This document shows, one piece after another, positions 54,155 to 61,597 of a DNA stretch of 64,000 nt; position 1 is the first letter of the stretch, and the number at the start of each line of letters is the position of its first letter. This stretch comes from Streptomyces sp. NBC_00306 (GTDB taxonomy: Bacteria; Actinomycetota; Actinomycetes; Streptomycetales; Streptomycetaceae). Under the pieces are notes generated by a model. The model saw only the letters and a program-made list of their open reading frames with translations, was not told the origin of the DNA and did no database searches. Location of the stretch: contig NZ_CP108032.1 in the NCBI RefSeq assembly GCF_036169555.1, positions 7,130,001 to 7,194,000 of the forward strand. The letters are read 5' to 3'. Both the position numbers and the translations under genes were made by a program.

Positions 54155-54676
54155 TCAGGCGAGCGCGAGCAGGACGAGGACGGCGATGGACCCGGCCATC
54201 ACGACGGTGTGCCGGACGTTCTGCAGGCCGGGCAGCACCCAGGAGGGGAAGGCCTTCTCGGCTGCGTCGAGCAGCGCGACGACGTCCATGCGCTGCAAGG
54301 CGGCGTCCCCGCTCTTCGCGAAGTGCGCCCGCACGGTCCGGACGGCGGTCAACTGGCTATGCAGGATCAGTACGTTGCCGAGCAGGACGATCGGCTGGAC
54401 GATCCAGGACGACGTCGCGCCCCACGCGTTCCCGGTGAGGTTGAGCGCCGCCAGAACCGCGAGGGTCAGAGCGACGCCGACGGGGACGGCCGTCTCGTGG
54501 CCGCCGGCGTCGAACCGCAGCTTGTTCTCCGCCAGCACCGTGGCGGGGACGCCCTGACGGTCCAGTTCGGCCTCGGCGGCGGCCTGGGCCCGCGCTCCGT
54601 AACGGGCGCGCACCATCGGGATGCTGACGAAGGCCGTCGCGATGAGCAGTTGCAGCGCAGCGGCGATCGGGGTCAT
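54155..54676 (-). CDS. Small integral membrane protein (DUF1772-like), TetR-linked
   Basis: A 173-residue membrane protein with four hydrophobic segments (IAAALQLLIATAFVSIPM, VPVGVALTLAVLAALNL, WIVQPIVLLGNVLILHSQL, HTVVMAGSIAVLVLLALA). It resembles DUF1772-type anthrone-oxygenase-like membrane proteins, but this is tentative. AAGGAGA lies before ATG 54676. It is divergent from the TetR gene at 54839, with three operator-like repeats between, so it is the most likely target of that regulator. Confidence 0.7.
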   Translation of the reverse strand: MTPIAAALQLLIATAFVSIPMVRARYGARAQAAAEAELDRQGVPATVLAENKLRFDAGGHETAVPVGVALTLAVLAALNLTGNAWGATSSWIVQPIVLLGNVLILHSQLTAVRTVRAHFAKSGDAALQRMDVVALLDAAEKAFPSWVLPGLQNVRHTVVMAGSIAVLVLLALA

Positions 54677-54729
54677 GACTGTCTCCTTCACTGGGCCGCA
54701 CGGGCGGCGAGAACCGAGGACGTGAGCGA

Positions 54730-54823
54730 CTTGAACTAAGTGCAAGTGAAGGCTGGCGGCTTTCTTGAACTAAGTGCAAGAGTCTTCCTCGGGCCCGGCG
54801 AACTCCCTCTTGAACTAAGTGCA
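54730..54823. promoter_or_regulatory. Three copies of a TetR-type operator
   Basis: CTTGAACTAAGTGCAAG, a near-perfect dyad, occurs at 54730-54746 and 54764-54780; a third copy lacking the last two bases is at 54809-54823. Spacings are 34 and 45 bases. They fill the divergent region between the membrane-protein and TetR genes, the third ending 15 bases before the TetR start. Confidence 0.85.
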
Positions 54824-54838
54824 TCTACGCTGGGCGGT

Positions 54839-55531
54839 ATGCCACGGAACACCTTGACCGCCGAGCAGATCGTCCGCGCTGCCATCGAGTTGCTGGACGC
54901 CGAAGGCCTGGACGGCCTCAACATGCGCAGCCTGGGCGGCCGGCTCGGCTCCGCCGCCACCGCCGTCTACTGGCACGTCGGGAACAAGGACAACCTCGTG
55001 AGGCTCGCGGGCGACGAGGTCTGGCAGGAGATCGATCTGCCCGACCTGGACTCGCTCGACTGGCGGAACGCCGCCACGGCGATGGCCGCGGGCCAGCACG
55101 CGATGATGGCGAGGCACCCCTGGCTCGTCCAGGCGCTCGCCGGTCATCTCCTCTACGGTCCCGGCAAGGCGCGCCACGACGACCACATCCTCGCCGTGTA
55201 CGAGAAGGCGGGGTTCGTCGGTGCGGAGGCCGATCAGGCGGCCGCCACCGTCGTCATGTTCGTTCTCGGCAACGCGGCGGGCGCCTCTGCCACGATCGCG
55301 CTGACCCGGCGCCTCAACCGCGGCGGCGGCGACGCGGAGGAGCAGCTGCGCGACACCATGGCCCGGGCGAGTGAGATCGCCATGACGTACCCGCGACTGC
55401 GCTCCCGCCTCCAGGGGGCGTCGGCGGCCGAGTACAACGCGGCTCCCGACGACAGTTTCACGTTCGGTCTGGAAGCGATTCTGGACGGGTTCGAGAAGAG
55501 GCTCGCGGCGCAGCGCACGGCGGCGGGCTAG
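54839..55531 (+). CDS. TetR/AcrR-family repressor
   Basis: A 230-residue regulator. The HTH is at about residues 5-50 (LTAEQIVRAAIELLDAEGLDGLNMRSLGGRLGSAATAVYWHVGNKDNL in outline), followed by a TetR_C-type ligand domain (about 80-215). ATG 54839 is the family start; the longer open frame upstream runs through the operator repeats and is not coding. It most likely represses itself and the divergent membrane-protein gene through the three repeats at 54730-54823. The inducer is unknown. Confidence 0.93.
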   Translation: MPRNTLTAEQIVRAAIELLDAEGLDGLNMRSLGGRLGSAATAVYWHVGNKDNLVRLAGDEVWQEIDLPDLDSLDWRNAATAMAAGQHAMMARHPWLVQALAGHLLYGPGKARHDDHILAVYEKAGFVGAEADQAAATVVMFVLGNAAGASATIALTRRLNRGGGDAEEQLRDTMARASEIAMTYPRLRSRLQGASAAEYNAAPDDSFTFGLEAILDGFEKRLAAQRTAAG

Positions 55532-55569
55532 GGACCGCTGACCCGCGCCGGTGGAGGGCGGACACGACC

Positions 55570-55793
55570 TAAGGGCTGTCCCGTAATCCCCGGTGGACCA
55601 GCGCGCGGCGTCAGATGCGGTGCATCGCAAGGCGATGGGGACACCCCCGCCGGAGGCTGGGGGAGGTCGTCCTCATACTGGGCGTATTCGGGCGATCCGA
55701 CAACGCAGCGTGGGGGTCCCCCCTGCTCGAAGAGCTTGGGGGAGTGCCGTAGATGTCGTCGTGCGCCCGCCGGGGATTACGGGACAGCACTTA
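55570..55793. mobile_element. MITE of about 224 bp with TA target duplication
   Basis: Terminal inverted repeats of 24 bp at 55570-55593 and 55770-55793 match at 23 positions. Each end carries TA (55570-55571 and 55792-55793), a dinucleotide target duplication typical of IS630/Tc1-mariner-like elements, although IS5-type YTAR targets also fit. The inside has no transposase frame, so it is non-autonomous. Its right end abuts the -10 element of the HAD gene. Confidence 0.85.
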
Positions 55794-55803
55794 CGGTGGG
55801 GGC

Positions 55804-56295
55804 GTGACCCGAAACAGCAGGCCGCTGGCCGTATTCGACCTCGACGGAACCCTTGCCGACTCCGGGCATCGGCAGCGATTTCTGGAGCGCAAGCCGCGGG
55901 ACTGGAACGCCTTCTTCGCCGCCGCGCCGAAGGATCCGCCGCTGAGCGAGGGTGTCGAGCTGTGTCTGCGGTCCGCCGAGGAGTGCGACGTCGTGTACCT
56001 CACGGGCAGGCCGGAACGCTGCCGCAAGGACACGCTGGCGTGGCTCGCCGCGCAGGGACTGCCCGAGGGGCCGGTGCACATGCGGCGCAACGACGACCGC
56101 CGGCCCGCCCGCACCACCAAGGTGCAGATCCTGCGGCGGCTCGGCCGGGACCGGGAGATCCGGATGCTCGTGGACGACGACGAGCTGGTGTGCGACGCGG
56201 CCGAGAAGGCCGGCTTCCCGGTCGTACGGGCCGTATGGGCGGCCGGTACGACCGAGGCGATGAAGGAGGCTCAGGAGCGGGAGGGCCGCACCTGA
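55804..56295 (+). CDS. HAD-superfamily phosphatase, polynucleotide-phosphatase-like
   Basis: A 163-residue HAD hydrolase with motif I AVFDLDGTLADSGHR (nucleophile Asp, residues about 10-24), motif II in VYLTGRPE, and motif IV in MLVDDDELVC. The minimal cap and spacing resemble the 3'-phosphatase domain of polynucleotide kinases. GTG 55804 has no ribosome site, but TACGGT at 55792-55797 is 6 bases upstream, a leaderless pattern. The MITE has inserted directly upstream, replacing the native -35 region. Confidence 0.85.
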   Translation: MTRNSRPLAVFDLDGTLADSGHRQRFLERKPRDWNAFFAAAPKDPPLSEGVELCLRSAEECDVVYLTGRPERCRKDTLAWLAAQGLPEGPVHMRRNDDRRPARTTKVQILRRLGRDREIRMLVDDDELVCDAAEKAGFPVVRAVWAAGTTEAMKEAQEREGRT

Positions 56296-56326
56296 TCCGC
56301 CGCCGAACCGGTGATGCGGGGTGCGG

Positions 56327-56542
56327 TCAGGCACCCTCCTCGAGCCGGAAGCCGACCTTCAGGCCGACCTGGTAGTGCTCGATCTCCCCGTCCACGATGT
56401 GGCCGCGGACCTGGGTCACCTCGAACCAGTCGAGCCCTCGGAGGGTCTGGCCGGCGCGCTTGATGCCGTTGCGGATGGCGGCGTCGATCCCTTCGGGGGA
56501 GGTGCCGACGATCTCGGTGACCCGGTAGGTGTGATTCGACAT
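56327..56542 (-). CDS. Dodecin family flavin-storage protein
   Basis: A 71-residue protein that assembles into a hollow dodecamer and binds flavins (or CoA) in pairs. The full family sequence is present: YRVTEIVGTSPEGIDAAI, RAGQTLRGLDWFEVTQVRGHI with the flavin-stacking Trp, and VGLKVGFRLEE. Length is normal. It lies at the 3' side of the GntR gene at 56567 on the same strand, 24 bases apart, and may share its transcript. Confidence 0.96.
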   Translation of the reverse strand: MSNHTYRVTEIVGTSPEGIDAAIRNGIKRAGQTLRGLDWFEVTQVRGHIVDGEIEHYQVGLKVGFRLEEGA

Positions 56543-56566
56543 GGGTGTCGCACTCCTCTCGATGCG

Positions 56567-57355
56567 TTACTCCACCGTGCCCCACCACGCCGCCGTGCGC
56601 GAGGCGTCGGGGGCAGGACGGTCGTCCGTCGAGGTGCCGAGCGCGAGCCGGGAGACGATGCGGTACCGGTCGCCGCGGTAGAGGGACCGTACGTACTCCA
56701 CGGGGCGTCCGCCGGTGTCGGAGGTGACACGGTCGAACAGAAGGGCGGGGGAGAACACCGGCACACCCAGCAGTACGGCCTCGTCCTCGCTCAGCACGGT
56801 CGGCTCGATCGACTGCACGGCCTGGGCGGTCCGTACTCCGCGCGCCTCGCGGAGGTGCGTGTAGAAGCCCGCCTCCATCTGCTCCGCCGTGAGCCCGGGG
56901 ACCAGGGCTGCCGGGATGTGGAGATACTCCAGGGCGATGGGCGTGCCGTCGACCAGGCGCAGCCGCGCGACGTACACGAGGTCGTCGGCGGGGGACACCT
57001 TCAGGCGCCGTCCGATCCGGGCGCCCGCGCTCACCGTGCTGAACTCCAGAACCCGGCTCGACCAGGCGCCCGTTGCCATCGGCGCCGAGGCGGGATGGCG
57101 GTCGGAGACGAGTTCCTGGGTGATCTTGGCGGGGGCGACGAACATGCCGCGGCCGTGTTCGCGGACGAGTTGTCCGGTGGCGACGAGTTCGTCGACGGCG
57201 GCGCGGAGGGTGGGGCGGGAGACGCCGAGTTCGGCGCTGAGGGTGCGTTCGGAGGGGATGGCGTCGCCGGGCCTGCGGTCCTCGACCAGCGCGAGCAGAT
57301 ACGCGCGCACCCGCTCCCGCTTGAGCACCGTCCTGGGGGAGCGGGTGTCGGGCAT
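56567..57355 (-). CDS. GntR/UTRA-family regulator, copy 1
   Basis: A 262-residue HutC/DasR-type repressor: winged helix at about 12-78 (PSERTLSAELGVSRPTLRAAVDELVATGQLV) and UTRA sugar-sensing domain at about 95-235 (SPADDLVYVARLRLVDGTPIALEYLHIP). ATG 57355 is the family start. It is a close paralogue of the gene at 57553-58380: a 197-bp block (57102-57298) differs at only 5 positions from 58130-58326. It probably regulates the sugar importer cluster or a related locus. Confidence 0.9.
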   Translation of the reverse strand: MPDTRSPRTVLKRERVRAYLLALVEDRRPGDAIPSERTLSAELGVSRPTLRAAVDELVATGQLVREHGRGMFVAPAKITQELVSDRHPASAPMATGAWSSRVLEFSTVSAGARIGRRLKVSPADDLVYVARLRLVDGTPIALEYLHIPAALVPGLTAEQMEAGFYTHLREARGVRTAQAVQSIEPTVLSEDEAVLLGVPVFSPALLFDRVTSDTGGRPVEYVRSLYRGDRYRIVSRLALGTSTDDRPAPDASRTAAWWGTVE

Positions 57356-58326
57356 CCTCGCCCTCCTGAACTGCGGGCCGGTCCGGGGCGGAGCCGGCGG
57401 TGGGCCTTCGAGGATACGGGCAGCACCGCGGGCACCCGCGGGCGGCACTCACCGCCGGGTCGGCAGGCGTCCGGGTCGTCAGGTGCGGTGCGGGCGGCAC
57501 GCGACGCGCGGTGCGGCCGGGGTGAGGCGGGCACGCGCGGTGCGGCAGCGGTTCAGTAGGCGTCGCCTGTGGTGGAGGAGTTGATGATGTCGCCGTGCGC
57601 GAAGTCGCCCGGCGGGATGCCGGGATGATGACCTTCCGGACGCGGACGCGGCACGGAGGTGCCGAGCGCGAGCCGGGAGACGATGCGGTACCGGTCGCCG
57701 CGGTAGACGGAGTGGACGTACTCGACGGGGTTTCCGGCGGTGTCGGTGGTGAGCCGTTCCACCAGCAGTGCGGGGGAGAGGACCGGGACGTCGAGCACGG
57801 CGGCCTCCGCCTCGTTGACCACGGTCGGCTCGATGGACTGGACGGCCTCGTTCACGAAGACGCGGTGATGCTCGCGCAGATGGTCGTAGAGGTCGCCGGC
57901 CTCCAGCTCCTGGGGGGTGAGGGTGGGGACCAGCCCGGCGGGGATGTGCAGATGCTCGATGGCCATCGGAGCCCCGTCGACCCGTCGCAGCCGGGCGATG
58001 TAGACCAGTTCGGCGGCCGGTGAGATGCGCAGCTTGCGGCCGATGCGGGCGCCCGCCCGGATGGTGGCCAGCTCCAGCACGGTGCTGGACCAGGTGCCCG
58101 CGGCGCGCGGCACGGCGAACGCGGCGTCGTCGGAGACGAGTTCCTGGGTGATCTTGGCGGGCGCGACGAACATGCCGCGGCCGTGTTCGCGGACGAGTTG
58201 TCCGGTGGCGACGAGTTCGTCGACGGCGGCACGCAAGGTGGGGCGGGAGACGCCGAGTTCGGCGCTGAGGGTGCGTTCGGAGGGGATGGCATCGCCGGGC
58301 CTGCGGTCCTCGACCAGCGCGAGCAG
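57102..58326. repeat. Near-identical duplicated segments in tandem GntR genes
   Basis: 57102-57298 matches 58130-58326 at 192 of 197 positions by eye, and 56631-56682 matches 57656-57707 over 52 bases without difference. The sequence between these blocks is clearly more diverged, which suggests gene conversion after an older duplication. Confidence 0.85.
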
Positions 58327-58380
58327 GAACTCCCGTACCCGCTCCCGCTTCAGTACGGCACCCGAAGTGCTGCGTTCCAT
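57553..58380 (-). CDS. GntR/UTRA-family regulator, copy 2
   Basis: A 275-residue HutC/DasR-type repressor with the same DNA-binding helix as copy 1 and a more diverged UTRA domain (SPAAELVYIARLRRVDGAPMAIEHLHIP). The C-terminal 25 residues are unique. ATG 58380 is used. It is divergent from the ABC importer operon with 211 bases between and inverted repeats there (58418-58450, 58553-58572). It is the prime candidate to control that operon. Because the recognition helices are identical, both copies may bind the same sites. Confidence 0.92.
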   Translation of the reverse strand: MERSTSGAVLKRERVREFLLALVEDRRPGDAIPSERTLSAELGVSRPTLRAAVDELVATGQLVREHGRGMFVAPAKITQELVSDDAAFAVPRAAGTWSSTVLELATIRAGARIGRKLRISPAAELVYIARLRRVDGAPMAIEHLHIPAGLVPTLTPQELEAGDLYDHLREHHRVFVNEAVQSIEPTVVNEAEAAVLDVPVLSPALLVERLTTDTAGNPVEYVHSVYRGDRYRIVSRLALGTSVPRPRPEGHHPGIPPGDFAHGDIINSSTTGDAY

Positions 58381-58417
58381 CGCCCTGGCCTCTCTGCTGT
58401 GGTCCACCTCGTTGGCA

Positions 58418-58450
58418 ACTGGTCAGATGGTAAACGACTTTCTGACCAGT
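58418..58450. promoter_or_regulatory. Inverted repeat upstream of GntR copy 2
   Basis: ACTGGTCAGA 58418-58427 and TCTGACCAGT 58441-58450 are perfect 10-bp inverted arms with a 13-base spacer, 38 bases upstream of the GntR start. ACTGGTC is the half-site type bound by HutC/DasR-family regulators. Confidence 0.65.
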
Positions 58451-58552
58451 GAGGCTCCGTCGGGTCGATGGACAACTCCGTGAACGGCCCAGCTTTTCAA
58501 GGCTCTTGACGTCAACATTGGTCCATGCCACCTTCTAGCCACGCCGTTGGCC

Positions 58553-58572
58553 AGTTGACCAATTGGTCAACT
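58553..58572. promoter_or_regulatory. Perfect 20-bp palindrome before ABC importer operon
   Basis: AGTTGACCAATTGGTCAACT is a perfect palindrome ending 19 bases before the binding-protein start. It carries GACC/GGTC half-sites as in GntR/HutC operators and is placed to block transcription. Confidence 0.75.
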
Positions 58573-58591
58573 CATCTCCGAGGTGACATCC

Positions 58592-59848
58592 GTGAAGACT
58601 CGCTTCATCGCCGCTGCCGCCGTCCTGGCAGCCACCACCGCGCTCACCGCCTGCAGCACGTCGTCCTCCGGCTCCGGATCGGCGAGCGGCGACGAACGGC
58701 TCACCGTCTGGATCATGAAGGACAGCGTCTCCGACGCCTATCTCCAGCGGTTCACCAAGGGCTTCGAGAAGGAGCACCGGGGAACCACCCTCGACATCCA
58801 GATCCAGGAGTGGGACGGCATCGGTGAGAAGGTCACCGCCGCCCTGGCCAGCAAGGACGCACCGGACGTCATCGAAGTGGGCAACACCCAGGTCGCGCAG
58901 TACGCGGCCAGCGGCGGTGTGACCGACCTCGGTGCCAAGGTCACCGAACTGCGCGGCGGCGACTGGCTCCCCGGACTCGCCGAGCCGGGCAAGGTCGACG
59001 GCAAGCAGTACGGCATTCCCTGGTACGCGGCGAACCGTGTGGTGATCTACAACAAGGACCTGTTCGGCAAGGCCGGCATCACCGCGCCGCCGAAGACACG
59101 TGACGAGTGGCTGGCGATCACCCGCAAGCTCAACGCGGGCCCGGTGCAGGGCATCTATCTGCCGGGCCAGAACTGGTACACCCTCGCCGGATTCATCTGG
59201 GAGGACGGCGGCGAACTCGCCGAGGAGAGCGGCGGCACCTGGAAAGGTTCGCTCGACAGTCCCGAGGCTCTGAAGGGCATGGACTTCTACCGGCAGCTCC
59301 AGGCGCTCGGCAAGGGGCCCAAGGACTCCGACGAGGCGAAGCCACCCCAGGCCGACGTCTTCGCCAAGGGCGACGTGGCCCAGATCATCTCCGTGCCCGG
59401 CGGGGCGAAGATCGTCGAACAGGCCAATCCGGCGCTCGCCGGCAAGCTCGGCTTCTTCCCGATCCCCGGCCGGACCGCGGACAAGCCCGGGGCCACCTTC
59501 ACCGGTGGCTCCGACCTGATCGTGCCGGCCGCCTCCGCCCACCAGGACGCCGCTTACCAGGTGGTGAAGGCGCTCGCGGGGGAGAAGTGGCAGAGCGACC
59601 TCGCCAGAACCATGAGCTATGTCCCCAACCGGACCTCGCTCGCCAAGGTCATCGAGGACAACGAGGGCACGGCAGCGATGGCGGCCGCGGCCGCCCAGGG
59701 CCGGGCGACGCCCAACTCCCCGCAGTGGGCGGCCGTCGAGGCCACCAATCCGATCAAGCAGTACATGACCGCCGTCCTGACCGGCAGCGACCCGGCGAAG
59801 GCGGCGAAGGAAGCCTCCGACAGCATCACCAAGACCCTCGGCTCATGA
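58592..59848 (+). CDS. Sugar ABC transporter substrate-binding lipoprotein
   Basis: A 418-residue family 1 extracellular solute-binding protein (MalE/CUT1 type). GTG 58592 is chosen because GAGGTGA lies 5 bases upstream and gives a compact lipoprotein signal ending TTALTACS (lipobox LTAC). The body has LTVWIMKDSVSDAYLQRF and the typical DVIEVGNTQVAQYAASG. It captures an oligosaccharide outside the membrane. The downstream permease gene overlaps it by ATGA. Substrate is suggested only by the GH20 and GH16 neighbours. Confidence 0.94.
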   Translation: MKTRFIAAAAVLAATTALTACSTSSSGSGSASGDERLTVWIMKDSVSDAYLQRFTKGFEKEHRGTTLDIQIQEWDGIGEKVTAALASKDAPDVIEVGNTQVAQYAASGGVTDLGAKVTELRGGDWLPGLAEPGKVDGKQYGIPWYAANRVVIYNKDLFGKAGITAPPKTRDEWLAITRKLNAGPVQGIYLPGQNWYTLAGFIWEDGGELAEESGGTWKGSLDSPEALKGMDFYRQLQALGKGPKDSDEAKPPQADVFAKGDVAQIISVPGGAKIVEQANPALAGKLGFFPIPGRTADKPGATFTGGSDLIVPAASAHQDAAYQVVKALAGEKWQSDLARTMSYVPNRTSLAKVIEDNEGTAAMAAAAAQGRATPNSPQWAAVEATNPIKQYMTAVLTGSDPAKAAKEASDSITKTLGS

Positions 59849-60741
59849 GGGCCGGCCCCCGAGCCCTCTGGCCCTATCTGCTGATAGCCCCCACCGTCCT
59901 CGGCGCGGCCTTCCTCCTCGCCTACCCCCTGGTCCGCAATCTGGTCATCTCCTTCCAGCACTACGGGATGGCGGAGCTGATCCGCGGCGGCGCCGGCTTC
60001 GCGGGCCTGGAGAACTACCGGGAGATCCTCGGCGACACGGCCTTCTGGGAGGTCGTGCGGCGCACGCTGTGGTGGACCGCCCTCAACGTCGTACTGATCA
60101 TGGTGCTCGGCACCGTCGTGGCCCTGATGCTCCAGCGCCTGCGCAAGGGCCTGCGGATCCTGGTGCTGAGCGGACTGGTCCTCGCCTGGGCCAGCCCGGT
60201 CATCGCCACCACCACCGTCTTCCAGTGGCTCTTCTCCTCACGCCTCGGCGTGGTCAACTGGCTGCTGATCCGGCTGGGGTTCGACTCCTTCCGGGACTAC
60301 TCCTGGCTCGCGCACGGCGGTTCGGCTTTCACCATCCTCGTCCTGCTGGTCGTCTGGCAGTCCGTGCCGTTCGTGGCCGTCACCCTGCACGCCGCCCTGA
60401 CCACCGTCCCCGCCGAACTGGTCGAATCGGCCAGGATCGACGGCGCCGGCGGCTGGCGGATCTTCCGCTCCGTCACGCTGCCCGTCCTGCGCCCCGTCTT
60501 CGGGCTCGTCCTGTGCCTCGAAGTCATCTGGGTCTTCCGCTGCTTCGCCCAGATCTGGGCCGTCACCAAGGGCGGGCCCGGCGGTGCGACCACCACCCTG
60601 CCCGTCTACGCCTACCAGGTCGCCCAGTCCCTGCACCGCTACGACCTCGGCGCCGCCGCGGCCACCCTGACCGTGCTCATCCTGCTGGCCGCGCTGATCC
60701 TCTACTTCCGACAGATGTTCCGGCAGGAGGCCGAGCTGTGA
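59845..60741 (+). CDS. Sugar ABC transporter permease (MalF-like)
   Basis: A 298-residue CUT1 inner-membrane permease with six predicted helices (LLIAPTVLGAAFLLAYPL first) and the EAA loop for ATPase contact around LVESARIDGAGGWRIFRSVTLPVL (about residue 195). It overlaps the binding-protein gene (ATGA) and the next permease gene (GTGA). No ATPase gene is in the cluster. In Streptomyces such importers are usually powered by the shared ATPase MsiK. Confidence 0.94.
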   Translation: MRAGPRALWPYLLIAPTVLGAAFLLAYPLVRNLVISFQHYGMAELIRGGAGFAGLENYREILGDTAFWEVVRRTLWWTALNVVLIMVLGTVVALMLQRLRKGLRILVLSGLVLAWASPVIATTTVFQWLFSSRLGVVNWLLIRLGFDSFRDYSWLAHGGSAFTILVLLVVWQSVPFVAVTLHAALTTVPAELVESARIDGAGGWRIFRSVTLPVLRPVFGLVLCLEVIWVFRCFAQIWAVTKGGPGGATTTLPVYAYQVAQSLHRYDLGAAAATLTVLILLAALILYFRQMFRQEAEL

Positions 60742-61586
60742 GACTCCTGCGACCCGGACCCGCCGCACTGCGCCGGCTCCCCCTGAACGCGGGAGCGCTG
60801 ATCGTCTTCGTCCTCAGCGTCTTCCCCGTCTACTGGATGATCCTGACCGCCTTCAAGCCCACCCGGGACATCCAGGCCGAGACCCCCGTGTTCCTGCCCA
60901 CCGACCTCACGCTCGACCACTTCTCCGCGGCCGTGAACGCCGACGGATTCTGGTCCTTCTGGCGCAACAGCCTGCTGGTGACGGCCAGTTGTGTCCTGCT
61001 CGCCCTGGTCGTGGCGCTGGGTGCGGCCTTCGCCGTGGCCCGGCTGCGCTGGAGGGGCCGCCGCGGCTTCGTGCTGATGGTCTTCATCGCCCAGGTCGCG
61101 CCCTGGGAGGCGCTGCTCATCCCGATGTACGTCATCGCCCGCGACACCGACATGCTCGACCGGCTCGCCACCCTGAGCCTCGTCTACTTCATGATCACGC
61201 TGCCCTTCACCATCGTGACCCTGCGCAGCTTCCTCACCGCGATCCCCGTGGAACTGGAGGAGGCCGCCCAGGTCGACGGCTGCACCCGGGCCGCCGCCTT
61301 CCGCCGGGTGACGCTGCCGCTGCTCGCCCCCGGGCTGCTCGCCACCTCGCTGTTCGGCTTCATCACGGCCTGGAACGAGTTCGCCTTCGCCAACATGCTG
61401 ATCATCAAGAACCAGGACGACCGCACCCTCCCGGTCTGGCTCTCCTCGTTCTCGAACGTCTTCGGCACCGACTGGGGCGCCACCATGGCCGCCTCCACCC
61501 TCTTCGCGCTGCCCGTCCTCGTCCTCTTCCTGGTGCTCCAGAGCCGGGTCTCCGCCGGAATGACCGGCGGAGCGGTCAAGGGATAG
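60738..61586 (+). CDS. Sugar ABC transporter permease (MalG-like)
   Basis: A 282-residue CUT1 permease with six helices (NAGALIVFVLSVFPVYWMILTAF first) and the EAA loop VELEEAAQVDGCTRAAAFRRVTLPLLAPG (about residues 173-201). GTG 60738 overlaps the stop of the MalF-like gene. It pairs with that protein to form the channel. The GH20 gene starts 11 bases after its stop, so transport and hydrolysis are in one operon. Confidence 0.94.
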   Translation: MRLLRPGPAALRRLPLNAGALIVFVLSVFPVYWMILTAFKPTRDIQAETPVFLPTDLTLDHFSAAVNADGFWSFWRNSLLVTASCVLLALVVALGAAFAVARLRWRGRRGFVLMVFIAQVAPWEALLIPMYVIARDTDMLDRLATLSLVYFMITLPFTIVTLRSFLTAIPVELEEAAQVDGCTRAAAFRRVTLPLLAPGLLATSLFGFITAWNEFAFANMLIIKNQDDRTLPVWLSSFSNVFGTDWGATMAASTLFALPVLVLFLVLQSRVSAGMTGGAVKG

Positions 61587-61597
61587 GAGAAGCCGTC

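Noticed and set aside
55576..55787. Intrinsic terminator after the TetR gene
   Set aside because: The matching ends are 24 bp long, more than 170 bases apart and flanked by TA, which fits a MITE better than a terminator.
56271..58531. Arg-rich minus-strand frames (56271-57500 and 57479-58531) that resemble each other
   Set aside because: Their similarity comes only from the duplicated GntR genes read in another frame.
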